A stretch of 64,000 nt of DNA from Legionella fallonii LLAP-10 (GCF_000953135.1 NZ_LN614827.1:4077501-4141500); one strand, 5' to 3'; shown: positions 47,401 through 57,543, numbered from the stretch's first letter. The notes: a model not told the origin generated them from the letters alone. Made by a program: numbers and translations.

Positions 47401-48567
47401 ATGGCTTTAATAACGTGCTATAACCCCATGCCAATAACATTCACCCATGGTGAAGGAGTTTGGTTATATGATGACCAAGGAAAAGCTTATCTCGATGGCC
47501 TAAGCGGGATAGCTGTTTGCGGATTGGGCCATGCTCACCCTGATGTAACTCGCACCATACAGCAACAAGCAGCAAAATTGCTCCACACGTCGAATGCCTT
47601 TCATATTAAAGAGCAAGAATTGCTTGCTCAAAAGCTCTGTGCTATGGCAGGAATGGAGCAGGTGTTTTTCTCCAACTCAGGAGCGGAAGCAAATGAGGCA
47701 GCTATTAAGCTAACCCGTCTTTATGGCCATAAAAAAGGTATAGAAACACCCTCAATTATAGTGATGGAAAAGGCCTTCCATGGCAGAACTATGGCCACCT
47801 TAACTGCATCAGGTAGTCGCAAAGTTCAAGCGGGTTTTGAGCCTCTTGTCCCTGGATTCATTCGCTCACCTTTTAATGATTTAGATGCCATTCACAAAAT
47901 TGCAGCCAATAGAGAAGATGTAGTGGCCGTTATGATTGAACCTATTCAAGGAGAAGGAGGTATTTATTCTGCTGAAGAAGGCTATCTTCGTGCCCTAGCA
48001 CAACTTTGCGAGCAAAAAGGTTGGATGCTTATTCTGGATGAGGTGCAAACAGGTAATGGCCGTACAGGAAAACTGTTTGCCTGTATGCATTACAACATAC
48101 AGCCAGATATTCTTACTACAGCAAAGGGATTAGGTAATGGTGTTCCCATCGGTGCATGCCTGATGAGCAAAAAGGCTATGGATTTATTTAAACCAGGAAA
48201 TCATGGTTCAACTTTTGGTGGTAATCCCTTAGCATGTGCCACAGCATTAACTGTTTTGGAGGTCATTGAACGCGACAACCTGTGTGAAAAAGTAACTAAA
48301 AACAGTGCCCTCTTAATGGATAAATTAATAAATAATCTAGGCGAGCATCCTCACGTCAAAGCTATACGCGGCAAAGGTTATATGATAGGCATAGAACTTG
48401 ATAGACCAGTTAATGATATCAAAGCCATTGGCTTGGCTAATGGGGTAGTATTCAATATTACCGCCGATACGGTAATAAGGCTCTTACCTCCTCTTATTAT
48501 TAACGAAGAAGAAATAGAAGAATTGGTAAATCGATTAACGATGACTATTAATCAATTTACTGCTTAG
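47401..48567 (+). CDS. argD: Acetylornithine aminotransferase-type enzyme
   Basis: This class III PLP aminotransferase interconverts acetylornithine and the semialdehyde in arginine metabolism. Motifs include YLDGLSGIAVCGLGHAHP, FFSNSGAEANEAAIK, ILDEVQTGNGRTG and the PLP-Lys segment TTAKGLGNGVPIGAC. Length of 388 fits ArgD. Succinylornithine or GABA activity cannot be excluded by sequence alone, and no other arg genes are nearby. ATG 47401 has gggagag upstream. Confidence 0.88.
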   Translation: MALITCYNPMPITFTHGEGVWLYDDQGKAYLDGLSGIAVCGLGHAHPDVTRTIQQQAAKLLHTSNAFHIKEQELLAQKLCAMAGMEQVFFSNSGAEANEAAIKLTRLYGHKKGIETPSIIVMEKAFHGRTMATLTASGSRKVQAGFEPLVPGFIRSPFNDLDAIHKIAANREDVVAVMIEPIQGEGGIYSAEEGYLRALAQLCEQKGWMLILDEVQTGNGRTGKLFACMHYNIQPDILTTAKGLGNGVPIGACLMSKKAMDLFKPGNHGSTFGGNPLACATALTVLEVIERDNLCEKVTKNSALLMDKLINNLGEHPHVKAIRGKGYMIGIELDRPVNDIKAIGLANGVVFNITADTVIRLLPPLIINEEEIEELVNRLTMTINQFTA

Positions 48568-48612
48568 GTAATAGGCTTAACTTAAGCAGTAGGTTGAGCC
48601 ACGGAGAAAATT

Positions 48613-49047
48613 ATGAGCGCTCTCTTTCATTTGGCATTTCCCATACATGATTTGGAATTAGCTAAAACCTTTTATCTAGATAAATTAGGCTGTGAACTAG
48701 GTCGATCATCCGAACATGCTTTGATTTTTAAATTGGGTACACATCAAATTGTTGCCCACAAAATAGATGCGCCCCTTCCTCCTCAACAAGGTATTTATCC
48801 ACGACATTTTGGTTTAATTTTCCAAGAAAAAAGTGAGTTTGACGCATTGATTGAACGATTAAATAGCAAGCATGTTCATTTTGAAATCCCATTAAAAACA
48901 CGCTTTCCTAATTCAAAAATAGAACATCAATCTTTCTTCTTAAAAGATCCGACTAATAATCTACTTGAGTTCAAATATTATACTTATCCCTCCGCCATAT
49001 TTGGCGAACACGAATTGAAACAAATAGGAGAAGGCAAACAAGGATAA
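48613..49047 (+). CDS. VOC-family (glyoxalase-fold) protein
   Basis: This 144-residue protein has the paired beta-alpha-beta-beta-beta fold of the vicinal-oxygen-chelate family: FHLAFPIHDLELAKTFY at the start, RHFGLIFQ in the second half and LLEFKYY at the end. The His and Glu at these places are likely metal ligands. Substrate is unknown; bleomycin-resistance and dioxygenase-like proteins share the fold. It follows the aminotransferase by 45 bp. Confidence 0.85.
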   Translation: MSALFHLAFPIHDLELAKTFYLDKLGCELGRSSEHALIFKLGTHQIVAHKIDAPLPPQQGIYPRHFGLIFQEKSEFDALIERLNSKHVHFEIPLKTRFPNSKIEHQSFFLKDPTNNLLEFKYYTYPSAIFGEHELKQIGEGKQG

Positions 49048-49050
49048 CTT

Positions 49051-49833
49051 CTAACGATGTTTCAGGAGATGCAAATAATGAGCAACCACTACCGCTTGAT
49101 TGGTAAAAATCCATTTTACTCCTCTATTTATTTCTCTCCACAGGCTATTTTTTGAATCCACAAAACCAACACCTAATACTTGATATGCCTCTGTTAATTG
49201 TCGTATTCGCTCATTCGTTAATAATAAATAACTTCCCATAACCCCACCATAATTGTTTTTTATGCTTAAATCACAAAATGCTTTGACATTATTGTGCACG
49301 GGGACGAGTAGTAATGACTTATGAGGAAATTGGGTTAGTGAATTAAAGATCTCTGGAGTAAGGGTTAATAAATGATAGTCAGTCACTGGCGATAAATGCT
49401 GTAAAGTCTGTACTAATATAGCCTCATCTTGAAGAGGATTTTTGAGTTCAATAAGCAAATGCATCTGTCCGCCAAATTCGGCAATCACCTCAGCAAGTGA
49501 CGGTATTTGTGGCGCTAAAGAGCGTATTGCACTGAAAGTTAGGTCATTTATAGCAACGTTTTGCCGCCATAATCGATTTAAGGTGGGATCATGGTTAACC
49601 ACTAAAACATTATCCGCGGTAACATGTACATCAAGCTCAATTCCCCAACAACCTGCTTTTTTTGCTAGTCTAAAAGCCTCCATAGTATTTTCAAAAATAC
49701 CCGCTGGATTATTATGCGCTCCTCGGTGAGCAATAAGCCGTACTTCATTAATATCTGCAATATTAGGCTTCTTCCTAGGAGTAGCCGCAAAATAACCATT
49801 AAGTATTTTTTCCGCTAGAGCCAATAAATCCAT
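49051..49833 (-). CDS. Glycerophosphodiester phosphodiesterase
   Basis: This GDPD enzyme hydrolyses glycerophosphodiesters to glycerol 3-phosphate and alcohols. The catalytic motif LIAHRGAHNNPAGIFENT and the metal-binding GIELDVHVTADNVLVVNHDP are intact. No signal peptide is present, so it is cytoplasmic (UgpQ-like). Length is 260. ATG 49833 has aaggc upstream. It converges with the VOC gene with 3 bp between stops. Confidence 0.92.
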   Translation of the reverse strand: MDLLALAEKILNGYFAATPRKKPNIADINEVRLIAHRGAHNNPAGIFENTMEAFRLAKKAGCWGIELDVHVTADNVLVVNHDPTLNRLWRQNVAINDLTFSAIRSLAPQIPSLAEVIAEFGGQMHLLIELKNPLQDEAILVQTLQHLSPVTDYHLLTLTPEIFNSLTQFPHKSLLLVPVHNNVKAFCDLSIKNNYGGVMGSYLLLTNERIRQLTEAYQVLGVGFVDSKNSLWREINRGVKWIFTNQAVVVAHYLHLLKHR

Positions 49834-50070
49834 AGTAAGCCTTATTTTTAGATAAATAATATTAGATCTCTTTTATCTTAGGATCGATGAAAAAGTAGTA
49901 AACGATTTATTTTATGCTGCTAAAGATTAAAAGGTAAAGGAATGGTTCCTTGATTTTTTACCCTCTCCTATTCCATTAATAGGCCGAATTGTGTAAAAAT
50001 GATATGATTTTTTTATCTTGCTAATCAATGAGCTTATCTTGTTAGCTAATTTTATAACCGAGACCTTTAT

Positions 50071-51036
50071 ATGTCATTAATTACCACCAATCTGGAGTTG
50101 GCTGTTTTAGATTTACAAGCTGGCAAGCCTGTAGCCATACCCACAGAAACTGTATATGGATTGGCCGCATCGATTTATAAAGCAAAGGCGATTAAAGCCG
50201 TTTTCGAAATGAAAAACAGGCCACTCAATCATCCGCTAATCGTCCATGTGGCAACCGATTATAATTTGAATGAGCTCGTTGAAAATATCCCGGAATATGC
50301 GCAACAATTAATTAAAAAATTTTGGCCCGGTCCCTTAACTTTGGTATTAGAAGCCAATAAAGAACAAATTAATCCTTTAATAACAGGAGGGCAAACTACT
50401 GTTGCCATAAGATGCCCTGCCCACCCATTGACCCAAAAATTATTACAACAGCTGGATTCTCCTGTTGTTGCACCCTCGGCCAATCCTTTTGGTAAAATTA
50501 GTCCAACAACTGCGCTACATGTGAAGCAAGCATTTAACGAACAACAGTTAACGATTCTGGACGGCGGCCGATGCAAGGTGGGTATAGAATCGACAATAAT
50601 CGATGCAACACATGCTGATAGTTATAAAATTCTACGTCATGGTGTAATTGATGAAAAAACGATAGCGGCCGTCATTTCAACCCATTGCTTAAATGATGAA
50701 AGTGACATTCGCGTTCCAGGAAAATTAGAAAGTCATTACCAACCACAAAAAAAACTGTATTATTTTGACCGCTATGAAATGCTCGCCAATTTTTGTCGAA
50801 AAAGAGAAGGAGATGTTTACGTCATTGCGAGTCAACAACCTGCTCTAATAGAAGCTCACCACTTCTATCCTCTGGCAAAGAATCCCAAAGAAGCTGCTTT
50901 TGATTTATATTATCAATTAAGAAAAGCGGATGCATCAAATGCCATGTGTATTGCTATAGAGTTGCCCCCTGAATCAAGTGAATGGCAAGGAGTGAGAGAA
51001 CGAATTATCAAAGCAGGCTTCCCCTACTCCAAATAA
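50071..51036 (+). CDS. Sua5/YrdC-family threonylcarbamoyl-AMP synthase
   Basis: The N-terminal 200 residues form the YrdC domain that makes threonylcarbamoyl-AMP for t6A tRNA modification: GKPVAIPTETVYGLA, KNRPLNHPLIVH, WPGPLTLVLE and APSANPFGKISPT. A further 110 residues form a Sua5-type C-terminal domain after a linker with GKLESHYQPQKKLY. At 321 residues it is the two-domain Sua5 type rather than the short TsaC. ATG 50071 stands alone. Confidence 0.92.
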   Translation: MSLITTNLELAVLDLQAGKPVAIPTETVYGLAASIYKAKAIKAVFEMKNRPLNHPLIVHVATDYNLNELVENIPEYAQQLIKKFWPGPLTLVLEANKEQINPLITGGQTTVAIRCPAHPLTQKLLQQLDSPVVAPSANPFGKISPTTALHVKQAFNEQQLTILDGGRCKVGIESTIIDATHADSYKILRHGVIDEKTIAAVISTHCLNDESDIRVPGKLESHYQPQKKLYYFDRYEMLANFCRKREGDVYVIASQQPALIEAHHFYPLAKNPKEAAFDLYYQLRKADASNAMCIAIELPPESSEWQGVRERIIKAGFPYSK

Positions 51037-51052
51037 TGCTCTCAAATTAGGA

Positions 51053-51084
51053 TTTCTACCCTCCCTATTGACAGGGTAGAAAAA
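51053..51084. terminator. Hairpin after the Sua5-like gene
   Basis: Arms tttctaccc and gggtagaaa (nine bases each) are separated by a 14-base loop and followed by aattt. It overlaps the tRNA promoter region. Confidence 0.6.
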
Positions 51085-51098
51085 TTTGCGTAAGTTAG
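51070..51098 (+). promoter_or_regulatory. Promoter of tRNA-Leu
   Basis: A perfect -35 box TTGACA at 51070-51075 is followed, after 17 bases, by a weak -10 (TAAGTT). GC-rich bases (gcgccc) lie between it and the tRNA, like the discriminator of stringently controlled stable-RNA genes. Confidence 0.55.
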
Positions 51099-51107
51099 CG
51101 CCCATGC

Positions 51108-51192
51108 CGAGGTGGTGAAATTGGTAGACACGCTAGCTTCAGGTGCTAGTGGGGGCAACCCCGTGGAGGTTCAAGTCCTCTTCTCGGTACCA
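51108..51192 (+). tRNA. tRNA-Leu (anticodon CAG)
   Basis: The 85-nt sequence folds as a class II tRNA. The acceptor strand gccgagg pairs with tctcggt before the discriminator A and encoded CCA. The D-arm has ggtgaaattggtagac, the anticodon stem is ctagc/gctag with loop ttcaggt giving CAG, a long variable arm (gggggcaacccc) follows, and the T-arm reads ggttcaagtcc. It decodes CUG. Confidence 0.97.
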
Positions 51193-51202
51193 TATATAGA
51201 GT

Positions 51203-52057
51203 TTATTTAATATTATTCCCTATTGCTTGACCAAAACGGATAGCACTCCCAGCCTTTAAGGCTTTATTCCATGCCACTTGTTCACCGTTAGCAAATAGTA
51301 ATACAACCGTTGAACCTAATTTAAAAAAACCCATTTCATCACCTTGAGCCATTTTTTTCTGTACTGCATCCTGAGAGTAATCGAAACTGACTTTTTTTCT
51401 TCCTCGTTTCACATCACCATGCCAACTAGTTCCTATAGCTCCAACTATAGTTGCTCCGACAAGAACCATAACCATAGGGCCAACAGCGGTTTTAAAAAAA
51501 ACAGCTAAGCGTTCATTACGGGCAAATAACTTAGGGATTACTCGAGCCGTAGTGGGTTGAACAGAAAATAATGCTCCGGGAATATAATTCATGGATTGTA
51601 GTTCTGCATCTATGGGCATGTGTACACGATGGTAGTCTTTGGGCGATAAATATAAAGTAGCAAATTGCCCATCGACGAATTGCTCTGCTGTTGCTGCATC
51701 ACAGGCAAGGAGTTCCTCTACAGAGTAATAGCGACCCTTAGCTTGCACTAATTGGCCATGATTAATTGCGCCAATTTCACTAACACAGCCGTCAACAGGA
51801 GAAATAATATCAGCCTCAGCTAATGGCCTGCATTCGGGCTTTAAATGACGAATGAAAAAATCATTAAAACTGGGATATAAGCTAGGATCCTCAATTAACG
51901 CCTCACTCATATTGACACCATATTTATTTATAAATCGACGAATAATATAATTTTTAACTCGTGGAGTTTTAACGTCAGCTAAACATCCTGCAAATGCAGT
52001 AAGACCGTGTTGGGGAATAACATATTGCGGTAGTGTTTTTAATAAATCAAAAGACAT
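51203..52057 (-). CDS. psd: Phosphatidylserine decarboxylase proenzyme
   Basis: Psd makes phosphatidylethanolamine at the inner membrane. It cleaves itself at the LGST motif to form the pyruvoyl group; [11 protein letters not shown] is present near residue 250. Other family segments are [25 protein letters not shown] and [13 protein letters not shown] with the catalytic His. Length is 284. It converges with tRNA-Leu. Confidence 0.95.
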   Translation of the reverse strand: MSFDLLKTLPQYVIPQHGLTAFAGCLADVKTPRVKNYIIRRFINKYGVNMSEALIEDPSLYPSFNDFFIRHLKPECRPLAEADIISPVDGCVSEIGAINHGQLVQAKGRYYSVEELLACDAATAEQFVDGQFATLYLSPKDYHRVHMPIDAELQSMNYIPGALFSVQPTTARVIPKLFARNERLAVFFKTAVGPMVMVLVGATIVGAIGTSWHGDVKRGRKKVSFDYSQDAVQKKMAQGDEMGFFKLGSTVVLLFANGEQVAWNKALKAGSAIRFGQAIGNNIK

Positions 52058-52099
52058 GAAACTTACTCATAGTTTTTGCAAAAAGAGAATCATAACTCA

Positions 52100-52129
52100 G
52101 CATGCTCTGTTGTCACAACAAAAGCATGC
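52100..52129 (-). terminator. Hairpin after the kinase-like effector gene
   Basis: Arms gcatgct and agcatgc enclose a second palindrome, tgttgtcacaaca. It lies about 25 bp past the stop of the 52154 gene. It lacks a long T-run, so the terminator call is tentative. Confidence 0.5.
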
Positions 52130-52153
52130 CAATCGCATTTATAATAGTCTATT

Positions 52154-54829
52154 TTAATGAATTAAAGCAGAAGAACCGCTTGCACTTTGCTTTTGTGTCA
52201 CCTTGGATTTTGCCACATCTTGTTTTTGAGATGGCCCCTCAGAATACTTTTTTATTGCCTCATAAATATCCGTATCCTCTTGAGGGTTGTATTCCATAAT
52301 CAGTTTTTTACCTAGCCTTTTTTCAAAATCCTCTTCCGTTTTGGCAGCAGGTTTGACTTTGGCAGTAGTTCTCATTTCCACTCTAATATCAGTTTTCATC
52401 CCGGCTATTATTTTCTGAAATAATGTAGTGCTAAGAGTCGAAGTTTTCTCACCTTTAAGAAAGATAAAGGCGAGGACTTTTGCCTTATTTGAATAAGCCT
52501 CTAAATATCCCTCTACCTCTTTTCGCCTCGAAGAGGCACTAAACCACAAGCCAGACTCATAATCATGCAATGCGGAGTCCATTATTGCTTTAAATTTTTC
52601 GTCTGATAATGTTTCGACCCAGTCAAATAAAGTCTTATAAAATAATGTCATCCCGCCGCTAGAATATAAATGGATAAACCGTTTATCATTCTTAGCAAAA
52701 TTAACGGTTGCTTGAGTATAAGATAGTAGATCCTTGGCAAAGACCGCATCTTTTATCGCATTGCTCACACTAGGAATTGGATATGACTGCAGCATAATCG
52801 GAGTCAGATGTTGGATAAGTAATTGATTCAATGCCCCGGTATCTGTATCGCCAGTACTAAAAATATACGACAATCGATTATCTCCACTTTCAGATTTACT
52901 TTTCCGTAGATATTCTTTTACTGGCTCTGCCCGTTGTCGTGTGGATATGAAGCGTACATAAGGAGCATAATGGGTATCGATAATATCAGTAATATACCCA
53001 TTTAAATCATCTGCCTTTAATCCTTTCGCCCACTGGAAGAGATAATCATTATACCGCCTTATTATATTTTCATGAGTATGAGGTAATACTTCCTTTGGCA
53101 CCGTTGTTGAAATGGTCTCTTTCATCTGCTCATCTGTTCTAGTTAAATGCAGTGGAAAATCCACTTCTTCAATAAATTGCTTTAAAGCAGAAGCAATGCG
53201 ATTAAACTCATCGGCATTAGAGTTGTGCCATAGTTTTTCCCGGATAGATACATTGTATTTTTTGTACAAACTATCCAAGCCCAAAACAAAATCAATATTA
53301 TCCCTTTCGGTCAAATCCTTACGTTCTTTTGTATAATAAACTTTAGCCAGAGCGTGAATGCTGTTGGAAAAATCAGCTAGCTCTAATAATGCTGTACGAA
53401 AACTACTATTTTTATCCACAAGAATTAATGGCTCGATTTTTTCTTTGGACAAGTCAGGCATAGAAGCAAGCATTTCAGAAGCACTAATTAAGCTATCATC
53501 AGTAACTTTCTTTCCTTGTACTTCCGCTACTTCCGCTTGCTGAGATAATTGAAACAACAGTTTATTGACCAATTGATAACAATTATGTAGTAATTCATTT
53601 AATGTCGGCGTATAAGCATCTCGCCAAATCTGATGATAACGCCTTTTTAGTTCTGCCTCATCATATTTAAGTTCATCGTTGTCCAAGCCGCTATACAGGG
53701 TCCTATTCTGTTCTTTTACCCATTCCTCAACATTTCTATAGAGCGACGGTTTATGGTATAATGAAGAACAGGTCGATGGCATCGCTACACCATAACCATT
53801 ATCATCACACCCCATATAAAAAACGACTACTCGGTACAAATTATCATAATGCTTCTGGTAAAGATTCATCATAAAATCAACAAAACTCATTGTATTGCTT
53901 TTTTCATTGCATAACAGAGGAAATGCTTTTTCGTAAGCAACCCGTAAACTCACGTCGACTTCATCTAAAGACGTGTAATTAAAAGTCATGTCGCCAAAAA
54001 GCTCAGTTAATCGTTTTCGTGTTACCTCTGGCTGGTAAGTCAACAATATTTTCATCGCTGCCGCCAATTGCTGCTCTTTTGCTTTCTTATCCCCGGCCAA
54101 CTTTCCAAATTGGGACGGATCGGCGTAACCTTTACCCAGCCAGGGCGTAGCAATAGTGCTGTGTAATGCGGAGGGAAATGTTTCCTGGCCCGGATATTGA
54201 TAAGAAGGCCAATGAAAAGGTAAGGAATCTTTAACATTAGGAAATACTTCCCAATCACGAACAGTCAAATTAATTCTTTTTTTAGGAATACCAATAATGG
54301 GACGAGGCTCTTTCATTAAGATGGTAAACCAATAGAAGAACATATCAAAGTCGATGTCGCCTTCGAGACTAATATTGTGAGGATGGGCGTCGTCGTCATC
54401 GAGAAACCATCTGCCCAAAAGCAGTTCCATTATATTTTTCTCGATCAATGTTTCACTGCTGGGAACGGCCTTACTTTTCAGAGTAGTGTCTAAAGGGACT
54501 GGCTCACTACAAAAATTTAATGGTTGATATCCCTCTACATCTAACGACAAAGTTCCTACTATTTTACCGTCTTTGTCGTATATCAAACGCTCTTCCGCAG
54601 AGCGTTTCCCCTGAAACAATCGCTTAAACAACGAGACAGCAACACTGATTTTCGCTAAAAGCTCAGGATAATGCCCTTTAGGATCGAGTCGCTTAAAAAA
54701 ACCTTTTTTAGTAATTCCGTCCTCAGAAAAGGAAACACGGAACGTTTGATGAGAGCTGTCCTCAACAGTTGAATCTGCATCTAGAAATTCTAGATCACTC
54801 TCCCTGAGTGCTTTTTTGGGTATACCCAT
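52154..54829 (-). CDS. Candidate Dot/Icm effector with atypical kinase core
   Basis: This 891-residue protein resembles no housekeeping family. Its first 200 residues look like the atypical PI3K/HipA-type kinase core. A beta strand with Lys (KKGFFKRLD) suits ATP binding. The segment DDDDAHPHN gives an Asp-x-His-x-x-Asn catalytic loop, and DIDFD follows eight residues later like a DFG motif. Several Legionella effectors use such cores. The rest is long, helical and unassigned. The C-terminus is Ser/Lys/Gln-rich and ends GSSALIH, which fits translocation signals. ATG 54829 with aagga upstream is preferred over a TTG at 54856. Kinase activity, substrate and secretion are inferences. Confidence 0.65.
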   Translation of the reverse strand: MGIPKKALRESDLEFLDADSTVEDSSHQTFRVSFSEDGITKKGFFKRLDPKGHYPELLAKISVAVSLFKRLFQGKRSAEERLIYDKDGKIVGTLSLDVEGYQPLNFCSEPVPLDTTLKSKAVPSSETLIEKNIMELLLGRWFLDDDDAHPHNISLEGDIDFDMFFYWFTILMKEPRPIIGIPKKRINLTVRDWEVFPNVKDSLPFHWPSYQYPGQETFPSALHSTIATPWLGKGYADPSQFGKLAGDKKAKEQQLAAAMKILLTYQPEVTRKRLTELFGDMTFNYTSLDEVDVSLRVAYEKAFPLLCNEKSNTMSFVDFMMNLYQKHYDNLYRVVVFYMGCDDNGYGVAMPSTCSSLYHKPSLYRNVEEWVKEQNRTLYSGLDNDELKYDEAELKRRYHQIWRDAYTPTLNELLHNCYQLVNKLLFQLSQQAEVAEVQGKKVTDDSLISASEMLASMPDLSKEKIEPLILVDKNSSFRTALLELADFSNSIHALAKVYYTKERKDLTERDNIDFVLGLDSLYKKYNVSIREKLWHNSNADEFNRIASALKQFIEEVDFPLHLTRTDEQMKETISTTVPKEVLPHTHENIIRRYNDYLFQWAKGLKADDLNGYITDIIDTHYAPYVRFISTRQRAEPVKEYLRKSKSESGDNRLSYIFSTGDTDTGALNQLLIQHLTPIMLQSYPIPSVSNAIKDAVFAKDLLSYTQATVNFAKNDKRFIHLYSSGGMTLFYKTLFDWVETLSDEKFKAIMDSALHDYESGLWFSASSRRKEVEGYLEAYSNKAKVLAFIFLKGEKTSTLSTTLFQKIIAGMKTDIRVEMRTTAKVKPAAKTEEDFEKRLGKKLIMEYNPQEDTDIYEAIKKYSEGPSQKQDVAKSKVTQKQSASGSSALIH

Positions 54830-55091
54830 ATAGTCAAGTCCTTTATATCTTATCAATGCGTCCCTAATTCATATTAAGCGGAAATAATCAACAAGTTCAA
54901 GAGTGCTTTTCATTCAAATTAAGGATTGGAGGGTTTTTTTTGAATAGACAATACTCATCTTGAGTAATTTATCTAAGGATAGCCCATTAAATAAGACAAA
55001 TTATGACAAAATTTCTCTCAGCTGAATAACAGCGACAATCATTTATACTCCCTATTGAACGAACATCGATGTGCAGTACAACTGTTTGACG

Positions 55092-57455
55092 TTAAAAAGA
55101 TAAAATTGAGGCGGGCTCTGGAGATTCGATAACATGAATGACCTCCTTATCCAGGCTCTTTAATTGCTCACCTAATCCCGTTTGATTAAAGAACCAGTAA
55201 TTTCCTGTCCGTTTTTCTTTAATATCATTGCCTATACCACAAGTTAAAATAAAAATGGCTATATTAGCTATAGTAATTAACGCTTTGTACAGCCACGATT
55301 CTATTTTAGGATCGACTATACTTAACACCTGCATTTCTATTTCATTAATCCGAGCATTAATATCCACTGCGGCCTTGGTTAATCCATCATAAGCAATGCT
55401 GTATAGAGTTCGTCTATAATCTTTATCTTTTTTTTGCCATTGCGTAATCTGGTCATTATTCGCACGCGATTCGCGTAAACTTTCTTGTACTTTTTTACAT
55501 TCTTCCTCTACACGTAAAATAATCCGTCTAAAACGACTTCCTTTTATTCCCTTTTCTTCTGCAGCCAAAGCAATAACTCCTTTATTAAAGCCCAGGTCCT
55601 GCATCTGTTTTGCACAAATAAAGCGTTCATGTAAATTTTTCGCAAGGTGTTGTAATGTTCTATCAGTTATTCCTTGAATGGCTTTACCTTGAGTTACTGG
55701 ACCATTTTTAATTCCAAGGTAAAGAAGCCTTATTAATTCTTGTCGATGAAAATCATTTTCCACCTTATTAAAATCAGGTAAAAATAAGCGTAGTAATGCC
55801 CCTTGCTTATTACTTTTCGTAAGCATAATATACGAATCACTCAAGTCTACTCCTGATTTTTTTAGCACATCTAATGACTTGATCAACTCAGCTAACTCTT
55901 CAGCATCCAGTAGTTTTAAATTATCTTTTATAGCGGCTTTACCAAACTGCTCTGCATAATGGTGCATAATAGATAGCTTTTGATGCTCTAACGGCGTTAA
56001 GGCAAGCTCTCTTAAATTCTTAATGTGGGTTACTTCTGTCTGATCTAATGACACCAAAGTTTTGGCAAGCATAGGGTAAGTTTCTGTTGCCCGGACTATT
56101 TTGTGCGAAAAATGCCCCTTAGCCCAAAAAATAAGACATAATTTCTTTGTATCTTCATTGTCTAGTCTATGAATATACTCCAACTCACTACATTTATCCG
56201 TGATCGCTAAAAACCGTGGTATATCATGCGTATAACCTAGTTGAATCAGGGTCAGTATTGCATGGTAATATGACTCTTCTGAGAGAATTAATGTAAATAA
56301 ATTCAATGAGTATTTATTTTTAAGCAGGAATGGAATTAATTGAATTTGAGCGTTGTTCCACAAAAAACCGCCTCGCGTTTTTATAAAGACATGTTTTTGT
56401 AAGAGTTCTTTGTGCTCATTGAGTATATTCTCTTCATAAAACAAGATTATCATCTGCAACAGATTTCTATTAACCTGCTCATCATCACTCAACACTAACT
56501 GTTCGATTTCTTTTCTTAAACCGCTATTTTTTGATAAACAGTCCTTTAACATCGCAGCAGATAAAGACAGCTTATATTCAGCCAATAAATCAAGAGCAGG
56601 ATTGTCGGCAAACAAAAGTTGCGGTTGAATATCACTAGGATTAAACAAATCAATAGGAAGCTCATTGACTTGATCGCTAACCCCTGCCAACTGCCCCAGG
56701 TGAGTTAGTTTAGTTCGTAGGGCATTAATTTCTCCTGACTCTAATTCAATAATATTTGGTAACGAATCATGAATAACATAGACTTGTATTAGACGTAATA
56801 AATGCACTAATCTCATAGCGCGAATATTAATTTCCCCGCAGCTTGCTTTAATTACCTGCTGCAATACATGTTCGATCCCAGGAGAATGAATTGGCTTCAT
56901 TAATGAAGCGTCGAGTGATTCTGTAGTAGATACAGTAATATTTAGCCCGGCTGCTTTAATATAAGGATTTAAATTAAAACCAGACAAAATAGTAACGTCC
57001 CTTTTTTCTGGTGCAAGATGAGTATTTTTTACAAGAGCGATTACCCATTGTGTTGGCTCATCCTGTCGGTACATCAACATACAACCACAAAGCTCTTGCT
57101 CTTCATTAACAAAAGCAAAATGTTGATGGACAAAGTTTTCCTCATAATCGTGAAGACTTTCACCATCCTTTCTTAACGGTTGAGCATGGTTTAGAATCCA
57201 AAATAAATTTCCAGCAGTCATGTTTCCTGAAAGGTAATAAGACTCCTCTGCTTTTGTTTCCCAAGTGTCCACAAAATATTGAGATTGATCTGCACTACCA
57301 AGAAATCTAGTTTTAGGTAGATCCCTCCCTATTGATTGAGCGCCAGGATATGCTGTAATCATCCATTCCAAATCAAAAGCATGAAATAGCTCTTGGACAT
57401 TACCTTGTACTAGATAAATCATATTCATTTTCTCAAGACTACTGACAGCGCGCAT
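55092..57455 (-). CDS. Large uncharacterised protein; candidate effector
   Basis: I do not recognise the first 600 residues of this 787-residue protein; they appear mostly helical. Around residues 620-710 is a charged coiled coil (EEKGIKGSRFRRIILRVEEE onward). A hydrophobic segment, ALITIANIAIFILTCGIG, lies near residue 725-742, followed by RTGNYWFFNQTGLGEQLKSL and a tail ending ASILSF. A membrane hairpin followed by an N/W/FFN motif near the C-terminus recurs in Legionella effectors as I recall them, but I cannot check it here. The start may be at 57455, 57428 or 57422; ATGs near gag sites favour the later ones. It precedes the kinase-like gene on the same strand by 260 bp. Confidence 0.6.
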   Translation of the reverse strand: MRAVSSLEKMNMIYLVQGNVQELFHAFDLEWMITAYPGAQSIGRDLPKTRFLGSADQSQYFVDTWETKAEESYYLSGNMTAGNLFWILNHAQPLRKDGESLHDYEENFVHQHFAFVNEEQELCGCMLMYRQDEPTQWVIALVKNTHLAPEKRDVTILSGFNLNPYIKAAGLNITVSTTESLDASLMKPIHSPGIEHVLQQVIKASCGEINIRAMRLVHLLRLIQVYVIHDSLPNIIELESGEINALRTKLTHLGQLAGVSDQVNELPIDLFNPSDIQPQLLFADNPALDLLAEYKLSLSAAMLKDCLSKNSGLRKEIEQLVLSDDEQVNRNLLQMIILFYEENILNEHKELLQKHVFIKTRGGFLWNNAQIQLIPFLLKNKYSLNLFTLILSEESYYHAILTLIQLGYTHDIPRFLAITDKCSELEYIHRLDNEDTKKLCLIFWAKGHFSHKIVRATETYPMLAKTLVSLDQTEVTHIKNLRELALTPLEHQKLSIMHHYAEQFGKAAIKDNLKLLDAEELAELIKSLDVLKKSGVDLSDSYIMLTKSNKQGALLRLFLPDFNKVENDFHRQELIRLLYLGIKNGPVTQGKAIQGITDRTLQHLAKNLHERFICAKQMQDLGFNKGVIALAAEEKGIKGSRFRRIILRVEEECKKVQESLRESRANNDQITQWQKKDKDYRRTLYSIAYDGLTKAAVDINARINEIEMQVLSIVDPKIESWLYKALITIANIAIFILTCGIGNDIKEKRTGNYWFFNQTGLGEQLKSLDKEVIHVIESPEPASILSF

Positions 57456-57543
57456 TATAAATAATTATTATCAATAGTGATAACCCCTTATAAAATTTGT
57501 ATCATTTGTATTTTTTTAATCTGTCCTGTATCTTGTCCTCGCT

